Below, piece after piece: positions 31,701-39,844 of a stretch of DNA of 64,000 bases. How positions within the stretch are numbered: the stretch's first letter is position 1; each line of letters opens with the position of its first letter. This stretch comes from Pristionchus mayeri (lineage: Eukaryota > Nematoda > Chromadorea > Rhabditida > Neodiplogasteridae): positions 22,389,087 through 22,453,086 of the forward strand of contig BTRK01000001.1 in assembly GCA_036245805.1 (NCBI GenBank). The letters run 5' to 3'. Below the pieces are notes generated by a model, which was not told the DNA's origin, made no database searches, and was given only the letters and a program-made list of their open reading frames with translations. The position numbers and the translations under genes were made by a program.

Positions 31701-33649
31701 AGAGAAGGAGAATGAATCAGGGGGGAGAGGGAGAAAGGGAGAGAGAGTGGAAGAGAGGGAGAGAGATGAATAGAGGAAGAGAGGGAGAGAGAGGAAGAGA
31801 GGGAGAGTAGGAGAGAGGGAGAGTAGGAGAGAGAGGGAGAGAGAGGGGGGGAAGGAGAGAGAGAGAGGGAGAGGCGGAGAGAGGAGATAGAGAAGGAGAA
31901 GGAGAGAGATGGAGAGGGAGAAACGGAGAGATAGGAAGAGAGGAAGAGAGAGGAAGAGAGGGAGTGAGAGGAAGAGATGAAGAGAGGGAGAGAGAGGGAG
32001 AGAGGGAGAGAGAGAGGAAGAGAGAGAGGAGGAGGAGGAGAGAGGAGAGAGAGAAGGAGAATGAATCAGGGGGGAGAGGGAGAAAGGGAGAGAGAGTGGA
32101 AGAGAGGGAGAGAGATGAATAGAGGAAGAGAGGGAGAGAGAGGAAGAGAGGGAGAGTAGGAGAGAGGGAGAGTAGGAGAGAGAGGGAGAGAGAGGGGGAA
32201 GGAGAGAGAGAGGGAGAGGAGGAGAGAGGAGATAGAGAAGGAGAAGGAAAGAGATGGAGAGGGAGAAACGGAGAGATAGGAAGAGAGGAAGAGAGATGAA
32301 AAGAGGGAGAGAGATGAAGAGAGGGAGAGAGAGGAAGAGAGAGAGGAGGAAGAGGAGGAGAGAGGAGAGAGAGAAGGAGAATGAAACAGAGGGAGAGGGA
32401 GAAAGGGAGAGAGAGAGAGAGGAAGAGAGGGAGAGAGGAAGAGAGGGAGAGTGGGAGAGAGGGAGAGTAGGAGAGAGAGGGAGAGAGAGGGGGGAGAAGG
32501 GGAGAGAGAGGGAGAGATGGAGAGAGGGGGAGAGATTGAAGGATAAATGTTAAGGAAGGGAGTGTAAGAGAGATATTGTGAATCCGAAATAAATAAGACC
32601 AAACCAAAGAGCCAACCGAGCCAACCAATAAAACACCCCGAAGCACGCCAGTCGATTGCGCGCGCCGAGGCGCGCGCAATCGGCTGGTATACTATTATAA
32701 GTAAGGAATACGGAGTCCTTGCAGTGTCCTGTCAATCCGGATGGAATCTTCTGCGATCAGTTCAACAAGTCCAACAACTCGTACTGCAGGAGACTGCGGG
32801 TCATCTGTCCCGAACACTACAAAGGAGATATCGAGGAGGGAGTGGAGGTAGGAGAGAAGCTTCCGCCTTGCCATTCACTTTTCCTGTACTGGGAAAAGTC
32901 CGAAAATACTGGGTTTATATTTCATAGTTCTTCATTAAAACTGCATGACAATGATCTTGCAGGTGTGTGGATATCCGAGAGCGTGGTTTAAGTCAGAGTC
33001 GACGACTCTGGAACGGCTATTCACCTCTGTCGATGGTTAGTTTATCCGCTTGTCACGGAGAAAAATAGCACAATGAAAAGCTTATTGGAGTCACAAATAA
33101 TCAAGTGTTGATCGTGAAGATTTGTCTGTAATTTATAGTTAATTCGAAAATATTGAAACTCGAGTGAGTACTCAGCGTCTTTCAGAAATAATTGGCCAAG
33201 GATTTTGTGGAATCTCTCGAAAGGATTGCAAGAAGCATTGTGGATGGATGACTGTAGGCATTTCCTATACCTCTTTTTGTTGTTTTGCAACTGACTACTT
33301 TATATGCTTGTAATAATTTGCAATTTGCAGTTGATTCTGGGGTTGATCGACAATCGTCGCCTGAATTACTTCCAGAGGATGGAGGAATTGGCTGAGAAGA
33401 AGAATGTGAAGTCGGGAGATGCCCTCCTTCTCATGTCCAATCAAACCGTCAGTCGATTTTTTCCTCAGAGAGGGAGAGTGAGAGAGAGATGGAAGGAACG
33501 AGAAAATTACATTGGAGATATGTTAGATAAAGAGGCCAATGCATCACTCATCGTTGCAGGAATACCATCAACCTTTGGAGAAGATACTCGAGATGTACGA
33601 AGAGGGAGTGAAGAACGGAGGAGAGACTGTTCTGGCCACCCTTCTATAG
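25799..33649 (+). CDS. cfp-1: CFP-1 / CXXC1 homologue, subunit of the SET1/COMPASS H3K4 methyltransferase
   Basis: Twenty exons join with matching phases to 561 residues: 25799-25899, 25988-26060, 26129-26225, 26285-26358, 26510-26597, 26720-26839, 26916-27022, 27065-27131, 27206-27238, 27340-27379, 27425-27494, 27609-27689, 27794-27886, 27966-28022, 28301-28414, 32725-32847, 32963-33035, 33186-33253, 33331-33447, 33560-33649. Exons 1-3 form a PHD finger (YCFCR, FMIGCDSCDEWYHGTCVG, YYCEKC), expected to read H3K4me3. Exons 4-5 give a short Cys-rich CXXC-like part (CRDCIQCC, CSRCKAKNGRC). A Lys/Pro/Glu-rich linker follows, then the C-terminal CFP1 domain: QCFGVNCSIEARPNSKYCS, CPVCTVEFGCKVIAKHTERC, YCRRLRVICPEHY, a coiled coil and the final helical part. 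CFP1 targets SET1 to promoters in the nucleus. Intron 15 (4310 bp) is filled by a Helitron-like element; all other introns are small. A trans-splice acceptor lies just ahead of the ATG. Confidence 0.95.
28630..29782 (+). repeat. 120-bp tandem satellite with TCF/nuclear-receptor-like motifs
   Basis: About 9.6 units of exactly 120 bp. Each unit contains two related sub-blocks (CCAATCAATAATTAGC and CCAATCGATAATTAGC) and one block TGACCTTTGATCTTTGA. The last reads on the minus strand as AGATCAAAGG (a TCF/LEF-type site) and as AGATCA-A-AGGTCA (a DR1 nuclear-receptor-type site). The unit length is a multiple of three, so a long meaningless ORF runs through it on the minus strand. Confidence 0.95.
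29783..30711 (+). repeat. 39-bp tandem satellite of near-ideal heat-shock elements
   Basis: About 23 full units plus a partial one. Each typical unit holds five consecutive alternating pentamers with exact 5-bp spacing (TTCtaGAAtgTTCcaGAA, then agTTC), followed by one imperfect pentamer and another TTC. This is the extended nTTCnnGAAn array bound by HSF trimers. Some units (for example around 30180, 30297 and 30414) carry TTCTAGACTGTACC instead, in a 117-bp higher-order period. The array is in the Helitron-like insertion of cfp-1 intron 15. Confidence 0.95.
30740..32545 (+). repeat. Purine-only (GA)n-type satellite with a 666-bp internal duplication
   Basis: About 1.8 kb of GAGAGGGA-type sequence with hardly any pyrimidine on the + strand. 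Blocks at 31200-31865 recur at 31866-32530 with a 666-bp shift (for example matching copies at 31311/31977 and 31588/32254). Long polypurine tracts can form triplexes and are prone to slippage and assembly error. Confidence 0.93.
32648..32687 (+). repeat. GC-rich terminal hairpin of the Helitron-like element
   Basis: CCAGTCGATTGCGCGCGC pairs with GCGCGCGCAATCGGCTGG around a CGAG loop: an 18-bp stem with one G-T pair. It lies 24 bases upstream of the cfp-1 exon 16 acceptor, where a Helitron 3' hairpin would be expected. Confidence 0.85.
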
Positions 33650-33813
33650 GATTACTGTATGCCGATGATGATTATTGTGAACTGAGTTCGTTGTTAAATT
33701 TCCATTTTCCACTTGCCCCCGAAAGGTGTATTTATTTATCGGTATTTGAATGATTCCGAATGATGTTGATCTCAAGCACAATGCACCCATCAGATGAATG
33801 CGGATTATTAACG

Positions 33814-33819
33814 AATAAA
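33814..33819 (+). terminator. Poly(A) signal of cfp-1
   Basis: AATAAA 165 bases after the cfp-1 stop, in an A-rich run. The 3' end of the minus-strand gene at 33880 is about 60 bases away, so the two transcripts meet tail to tail. Confidence 0.6.
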
Positions 33820-33879
33820 AAAAATTGCGAGCACTTGGGATCCATACAGTAGATCATTGTCATTTATCGATTATTCGGG

Positions 33880-34301
33880 TCAGTTATCTTGGACGATTCC
33901 CATCTCACGCTCGCTGCGAAGCTCCTCCATTCTGTCCAGAGACTGAAGATATACTGTACATCGAGGGAACATGGGAAGGGCTCGTACCTGGACAACTTCA
34001 GAGACCAACTGTGGTTCCTCAACGGGTGTTCTGGCCCGTTTAGGGGCTGGCACGGGTACGGTAGGAGGAACGGCTTCGATTGGATTGTCGATGGGATTGA
34101 AGTAGTGACGGAGTCCTGGGGAGGGATGGGAGTGGTGAATGAGTAGTTGACTCACTATTCCGTCGATGGGGAAGGGAACTTGCAGAGTAGAGAGCGAGAA
34201 GGGGAATGGAGACATAGAGAAGCTCGAGGAAGAATACGAACCACGACTGGAATGGAGGGAGAACGATGAGGAAGGACTTGATGGGGACTCACATCATCCA
34301 T
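33880..34301 (-). CDS. Small single-pass membrane protein, unknown function
   Basis: Four exons (34301-34293, 34246-34156, 34115-33988, 33942-33880) have consistent GT/AG sites and phases and give 96 residues. After the tripeptide MDD comes one hydrophobic segment (WFVFFLELLYVSIPLLALYS), then a basic stretch HRRNRLRHYF and a Pro-rich cytosolic-type tail (AVPPTVPVPAPKRARTPVEE), ending REMGIVQDN. No family is recognised. The very short first exon is the weak point; the protein could also be the tail of a longer membrane protein. The gene is head to head with the first MSP-domain gene and tail to tail with cfp-1. Confidence 0.55.
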
Positions 34302-34587
34302 TCCACCGATCGAGAGGGAGGGTTCAGAGTAGAAATGAAAAAAAGACTAACCTATTTTGAATCTACTCTTCGATTTGATCGAGTCATAAAATCAATCAAT
34401 TTCAAATTATCGATTCTTTGTCCCAATGAAATATTGTTATGAAGGCGAGGGTGGAGGAATGCAAAATAGTCCCTTCTCCCTCCCTCCATTCCTCGCCCCC
34501 CCCCCCTCTGCCCTCTCCCCTCCCTTCTCCATTCATTCAGCTAGTTGTCGCTCATCCCGAGTGGTTCTCTCACTCGTTTCTTCAAGA

Positions 34588-35455
34588 ATGGCAGCTAAAG
34601 GAGGAGACGCAGCCAAAGCAGATGCAGCTGCAGCCAAGCCAGGAGAGCCGCCCTTTGGAGTGAGTGACCTACCACCGAAGACTACTGGGATACGGTACCA
34701 CTTGATGATTCGTCAATTTCAGCTGAAGCTCGATCCCGATGCAAAAGTGTTATTCAAAGGAAAGCTGGGAGAACCTGTCACAGTCGAAAGAACGATTACT
34801 AATACTACTGCAGATAGACAGTGCTATAAGGTACGGTATAGAAGAAGTGGAGATACCGAAACCTGTATATTCCAGATCAAGTGTACTGCCAACGACATTT
34901 TCCGTGTGAAACAGCCGCTGGGATTCATCGAGCCGAAGGTGGGGATTGAGTAGGGATGTAAGGAGATGAACAATTGCAGGAGACTGTAACGGTGAAGATG
35001 ACGTTCATGGGAAAGGTTGCACCAGAGAATGCCAAGCACTTCTTCGCCTTCTACCACACGAAGAGTGACAAGAAGACGGATGGAGAAAAGAATCCCAGAC
35101 AGGTTGAATCACCTATCACAGGACTACAACAATATCTGTTGAGGTGTGGACAAGTGACACGAAACCTCAAGGCGTGACCAGACACTTGTGCCTCTTCGAC
35201 CTCGCTGAGGATAAGAAGGAGGAAAAGAAGGTAATAAGGAGTTAGAATGGTTTAGGCTATACAGGAAAAATTTAAAAATGTGGATTTATATCTTGATTAT
35301 AGGAAGAGAAGAAGGAAGATAAAAAGGAAGAGAAGAAGGAGGAGGAAAAGAAAGAAGAAAAGAAGGAAGAAAAGAAAGAGGAAAAGAAAGAAGAGAAGAA
35401 GGAGGAGAAGAAGGAAGAGGAGAAAAAAGAGGAAAAGAAGGAGGAGAAGAAGTAG
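34588..35455 (+). CDS. MSP-domain protein with long Lys/Glu-rich tail (copy 1)
   Basis: Five exons (34588-34830, 34876-34938, 34980-35102, 35144-35230, 35303-35455) give 222 residues. After an Ala/Lys-rich start (MAAKGGDAAKADAAAAKPGE), residues about 40-165 form the MSP immunoglobulin-like domain (PF00635): QLKLDPDAKVLFKGKLGE, TITNTTADRQCYKIKCTAND, FRVKQPLGFIEPKETVTVKM, FAFYHTKSDKK and WTSDTKPQGVTRHL. Tail residues about 170-222 are almost only Lys and Glu. MSP-domain proteins form cytoskeletal filaments in nematode sperm or tether membranes (VAP type). The tail and the non-canonical length argue against a classical 127-residue MSP. A trans-splice-like AG lies just before the ATG. The next gene downstream is its paralogue. 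Confidence 0.93.
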
Positions 35456-35590
35456 AACAATTGTAAAGACTGTCAATCCGGTCCGCACGATGAGATAAAG
35501 TGTTGTGACTACACTTGTAGCGCATGAATTCACATCAATCGTTGTGAAAACAGCAGGGGAGGGGGGTAAAACATAAGGACCGAAACTGAC

Positions 35591-35727
35591 TCTTGAGAAT
35601 TGGTGTACAAACTGCTTGGCAGTCTCCATTTCTTTCTCGTTGGGCTTCTCCGGGTAGTAGACACTCATGGTGTGGAGGAGAGTCCACGAGGCACGTCCGA
35701 GGGACTCACGAGTAGCAGGACACTCAC
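35591..35727 (-). pseudogene. Isolated exon of an ERV1/ALR FAD-linked sulfhydryl oxidase
   Basis: The minus strand encodes ECPATRESLGRASWTLLHTM followed by SVYYPEKPNEKEMETAKQF and VHQFSR. This matches the ERV1/ALR core (CPxxREELGRxSWxxLHTMxxYYPxKP), the helix bundle that binds FAD in the mitochondrial intermembrane space. It ends at a good donor (AGA|gtcagt), but the next exon with the CxxC site is not found in the 130 bases before the MSP gene. It is therefore a gene fragment left between the two MSP copies, unless unseen exons lie inside MSP introns. Confidence 0.7.
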
Positions 35728-35959
35728 TCAATCTCTTTTCTTTTGGTTTTAATGACTGATGATGGACTGTGACCCGAGATGTCTCGCTCGATAAACTGAT
35801 GAACTACCCACTCTTGTTCACTCATTCGGCTTATTAGAAGCCGCTCAAATTGAAAACTCAATAGATGAAAATCGCCATTTAATCACCACTGAATGAAATA
35901 TTTCCGTAACTATTACAGAGTCGTTTCCGTTTTGGAAAGATATATCTAGGTGTTCTTTC

Positions 35960-36216
35960 ATTTGATGGGACCTGCATTTCATTTTGGGGAAGGATCACTT
36001 CTAGGCACAGGCTTGAATTGCTTACATGGAGTGAAGATCTACGATGACATCTGGTTTGATTCCGAGTACCGTAATCCCTTCATAACCAATGGAATGCTGG
36101 TGAGTTGGAAAAGCGGAATGCGCCTTGTACACTGTCGAACTAACGCACATCACTGCAGACTGACAACCGTCTTCTGACGACTGACGGAGGAGGAAAGTCG
36201 AACTACAATAGTAGGC
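35960..36216 (+). pseudogene. Possible two-exon fragment of unknown gene
   Basis: An open segment with VKIYDDIWFDSEYRNPFITN then GML runs into a GTGAGT donor near 36100. It can be joined at a CACTGCAG acceptor (36158) to TDNRLLTTDGGGKSNYNSRR. The residue pattern looks like real protein, but I recognise no family and see no proper start or stop. It lies in the spacer between the MSP copies with the ERV1/ALR fragment. Confidence 0.3.
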
Positions 36217-36460
36217 GTCGCCCTATGGTATCTACTCTTCAATTTGATCGAGTCAGAGATCAATCAATTCCAGATTATCGATTCTTTGTACCAATGAAAT
36301 ATTGTAATGAAGGAGAGAGTGTTGGAATGCAAAATAGTCTCTTCTCCCTCCCTCCATTCCTCGCCGCCCCCCCCCCCCCTCTGCCCTCTCCCCTCCCTTC
36401 TCCATTCATTCAGCTAGTTGTCGCTCATCCCGAGTGGTTCTCTCACTCGTTTCTTCAAGA

Positions 36461-37302
36461 ATGGCAGCTAAAGGAGGAGACGCAGCCAAAGCAGATGCAG
36501 CTGCAGCCAAGCCAGGAGAGCCGCCCTTCGGAGTGAGTGACCTACCTCCGAAGACTACTGGGATACGGTACCACTTGATGATTCGTCAATTTCAGCTGAA
36601 GCTGTCGCCAGAGGAGAAGGTGGTGTTCAAGGGCAAACTGGGAGAACCAATCACAGTCGAAAGAACGATTACGAATACTACTGCAGATAGACAATGCTAC
36701 AAGGTACGGTAGATTACTGTATCCCTTTGATCAACATTCTCTTTGCAGATTAAGTGCACCGCAAACGACATTTTCCGTGTCCGTCAGCCTCTGGGATTCA
36801 TCGAGCCCAAGGTGAGGATGGTGTGGATGGTGGTGTGGCCAATGTCGACGATTAGTAAACGTCGTCAATTGCAGGAGTCAGTGACGGTGAAGATCTCGTT
36901 CATGGGCAAAGCCGTCCCTGAGAACTCGAGAGTTCACTTCTTCGCTTTCTACCACACGAAGAGCGACAAGAAGACGGACGGAGACAAGAATCCCAGACAG
37001 GTTGGAGGGACTACCCCCCCCCCCCCTTACCCCCTGTCTATTCCATCCTTCACCTTGCAGATCTGGACTACTGACGCGAAGCCACAGGGAGTGGCACGAC
37101 ATCATTGCGCCTTCGAGATAGAAGGAGCAGAGAAGAAGGAAGAGAAGAAGGTTGGAAGAGGAAGGGAAGAGAGAGAGACACAAGGGGAATTACAGGAAGA
37201 AAAGAAGGAAGAGGAAAGGAGGAGGAGAAGAAGGAAGAAGAGAAAAAAGAGGAGAAGAAAGAAGAGAAGAAAGAGGAAGAGAAGAAGGAGGAGAAGAAGT
37301 AA
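36461..37302 (+). CDS. MSP-domain protein (copy 2), tail frameshifted
   Basis: Five exons match copy 1 (36461-36703, 36749-36811, 36875-37000, 37061-37150, from 37196). The MSP domain is intact and close to copy 1 (QLKLSPEEKVVFKGKLGE, VHFFAFYHTKSDKK, WTTDAKPQGVARHH, FEIEGAEKKEEKK). In exon 5, at the run GAGGAAAGG (37211-37219), one A appears to be missing relative to the Lys/Glu pattern. The frame as written becomes Arg/Lys-rich and runs on to a stop at 37366. In the restored frame the tail would be Lys/Glu-rich and end at 37302, like copy 1. Either this is an assembly or sequencing slip in a purine run, or the copy has a real, strongly basic tail. The end given is that of the undisturbed frame. 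Confidence 0.88.
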
Positions 37303-38089
37303 TGACGTCCAATACCCCTGTCCTGTCATGTTCGGTTGCCAAACCGCGATAAAGACAGTATTGTAAACATAATCATTGATAGCACATGAAACACATGAAG
37401 AAGTGATACAGTTCGGGAGGGAGCAGTTTGATTTGATGGATCTTAACTATTTATTTTCTCATTGATCCTTGCTCTTTTGTCTCTGATCTTTCCTTATTTC
37501 TATTTGGATTTTTCGTCAATTTCATCTTTGACATACGGATACTTCGAAGGCAACGTGGAATTGGCTCAGTGCCAGGAATACAGTATTCCGATGAAGAAAG
37601 AAACTGTTCTCATGTTGATCGAACGCCCTAAGGGCGCGAGTGTGCTGGTTCTTCGAAGAAGAGATGATAGACAGGACCAGCCCAAGCCCCCTCCCATTTT
37701 GCATGTCACATGTCGCAATGACAATTTATTGGAAAGTGTGTGATAGAATGGGAATAGTAGAGAGAGAGCGGACACTCGGCCCGTAAGGCACTTGGCATGG
37801 AGATATACAATAAAAGGGGTGAAGGAGAGAGAGAGAAGAGAGACCCATTGAAGGAAGCTGAAGATCGAAGGGATCGACGAGATAAACACCAGATGGATGA
37901 GATAGCACTGAATTAGTGAAAGAGAGGGACTGAATGGTGGAAATGAGCAAGGAAGGAGAAGTTATGGCTGAACGAAGAGAGATGCTAGGTCGAGTGACTA
38001 GATTACGATAGTGAGAAGAGAACGAGGGAATGGCGTAGTGTTCCTAATATAGGAATGACCCGAAGGGAAGGAGAGATGGAGAGAGTAGA
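37303..38089. other. Intergenic region, no gene seen
   Basis: Spacer between the second MSP gene and the 3' end of the minus-strand membrane protein gene. A + strand open stretch (37462-37743) has no splice or family support. Confidence 0.5.
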
Positions 38090-39844
38090 TCAGGAGACGG
38101 AGATCTCGGGAGCGACGGAGTCCTTAACCAATTGGGGAACGGAGGCGAGAGGCTTCTCTCTCTCGGAGGGCGGAGGAGGATCCGTTGTGATGTGAGGAAT
38201 CTGAAGACTGTACTCACAATAGAAGGGAACACACAATCGAGGAGTTAGGGTGCAATCTCTGGTTAAAAACATTCCTTTGAGTACGATTCCTATTGATCAC
38301 TCAATTCGTTTAAATTCTCAGCATTCAGATATCTTTGTAAGTAAATGAGTTATTAAATGAATAGTATGGTAGAATATTCACCTGGTGCTTCACTACACTT
38401 CCATCCTGTTCACTTATCAATCGAGTGGTCTGTTGATGGTTGAGATGGCCATGTCTCATGAAGGAGGGAGGGTTCCGATCTGCTCCCAATCTGCTGCAAG
38501 AGAGGGAGACTCATTGATCCTTCCCTCTCTCTCCTCTCTTCACCTGTGATGGTTCCTCATGTAGGGAGCGGCGACAGCCTCAGTCCTCACACTCGTCAAT
38601 TCCTCGTTGTTCGAAGTTGTCGCAGAGAAATTGCCATCCCCCTGCAATCTCACTCAGTCACTTCAATGTTAGTCCTAATGGACTCGGATCGCAGTTTCCG
38701 TGTTTGATCCCCTCCCGCGTGTTCAGAGACATTTCGAAAGAGTTATGGAGAAGTGGAGGTGGTTTCGTTCTTCATATTTTTGGCCGAATCTTTCGAACTG
38801 TCTCATATTCCATGGTATAGGTGCAGTAGTATGTTCTTTTCATGCACTCATCACTCACCACCTTTCCGACCTGGTATCCATCCCAGTTCCTCCTTCTAGG
38901 GGCATTCCTTCTATTCCTCCTCACACACATCATGATGAGGTAGATGAAGATAAAGACGTACCCAGTCACCTGCAGAGAAGAAAAGGGTAAGGGGGGGAGA
39001 GGGAGAGATTCCCTTCTCAAGTCCTCCTTCGATGTTCTCTGTTCTTACTAATTTGTTTGTTGTTAGCGGAGGATCAAAGTGATGAAGATTGGCTGAGACA
39101 CATTGAGTAGTGCTCTCATTCTCAATATCTCCTCCCATCATTTTAGGTGTTCGATCAGAGGGGAGAGGGAGAGGGGTGAGAGAGAGAGAGAGATCAGATT
39201 CCTACCGTCACGACGATAAAGCAGATGCGGATGTCGTTGAGATACTGGGCGACTTCGTGCATGTCATCGGACATCCGCAGGAATTTGTACGAGTCGCTGA
39301 AAGGAATTGATACTATCGAAGTAAAAGTTGACGCCTTCTCTACCTCTCTCTTCTCACTTTTTTTTGAAAGAACAGTGATTCGGATATTTCTTTCCACAAT
39401 CTCTCACGCTGCCTTGGATACCCAAGCTCGTGTTTTCATTTCATAATTGAAAATTGATTTTTCATTAGTTGGATTAAAAATGCGAACATTTGTTGAGTGA
39501 GGGAATACTTGTGACTAGCTTCATTCTTCCTCCGTTGAGGGCAAGTCAACAATGAATGGACAGAGGGAGGAATTCACTCTCATGCTTCCCTTCTCTCATT
39601 CACGCGCATTCCTCAGATATTGTTTGAACCCCCTACCATGCACAGATGCATTTTATATGCGTGGACGAAAATAAAAAAATATTTTAAAAATAAAAAAATA
39701 GCGACAACGATCTGCGCAGAGAACCTTCTGTTTCTAGGCGATGATAATTTGCGGTTCAAACCTTTTCTGGAGCATATCATGCAGGGCATCAAAGAGAATT
39801 GCATTGGCCTGACTACTTAGTCGATCCTCATCACTCTTCCTCAT
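38090..39844 (-). CDS. Single-pass membrane protein, possibly KCNE-like
   Basis: Exons on the minus strand (39844-39762, 39296-39206, 38969-38859, from 38641, then about 38495-38390 and two terminal exons to 38090) join in frame. The N-terminus is MRKSDEDRLSSQANAILFDA, then an acidic helical part. One transmembrane segment follows (ICFIVVTVTGYVFIFIYLIM) with the stop-transfer MCVRRNRRNAPRRRNWDGYQ. The cytosolic part has no domain (NFSATTSNNEELTS, HGHLNHQQTTRLISEQDGS) and ends PQLVKDSVAPEISVS. The short N-terminus, single TM and juxtamembrane basic segment recall KCNE-type potassium channel subunits, but no diagnostic motif is clear. A cttagtcag acceptor one base ahead of the ATG suggests trans-splicing. 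Confidence 0.7.

Larger units (their letters stand above)
28539..32700 (+). mobile_element. Helitron-like non-autonomous element filled with satellite arrays
   Basis: The left end begins with TC followed by an AT-rich stretch and AAAACGTAGTGTG, a layout typical of Helitron 5' ends. The right end has a strong GC hairpin (32648-32687) about 12 bases before the presumed 3' terminus, then an AT-rich stretch. Insertion would be between A and T. The final bases do not read as a canonical CTRR, so the exact 3' end is uncertain. There is no Rep/helicase ORF. Inside are three satellite blocks (28630-29782, 29783-30711, 30740-32545). The element lies entirely in cfp-1 intron 15, leaving a host intron of about 150 bases. 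Confidence 0.6.
34358..37302 (+). repeat. Tandem segmental duplication carrying promoter and MSP-domain gene
   Basis: Sequence from 34358 (TCTACTCTTC.. through AATGAAATATTGT and the CT/poly-C tract) recurs from 36229 with few changes, then continues through the five-exon gene. The duplicated promoter is about 230 bp. Exon lengths of the two genes match (243, 63, 123/126, 87/90 bp); introns differ more than exons. Confidence 0.9.

Noticed and set aside
31717..32679. 320-residue Ser/Leu/Pro ORF on the minus strand
   Set aside because: It is the complement of the purine tract; low complexity only.
35280..35498. Arg/Lys-rich ORF overlapping the end of MSP copy 1
   Set aside because: It is the wrong frame of the Lys/Glu tail exon, which is correctly phased in the MSP model.
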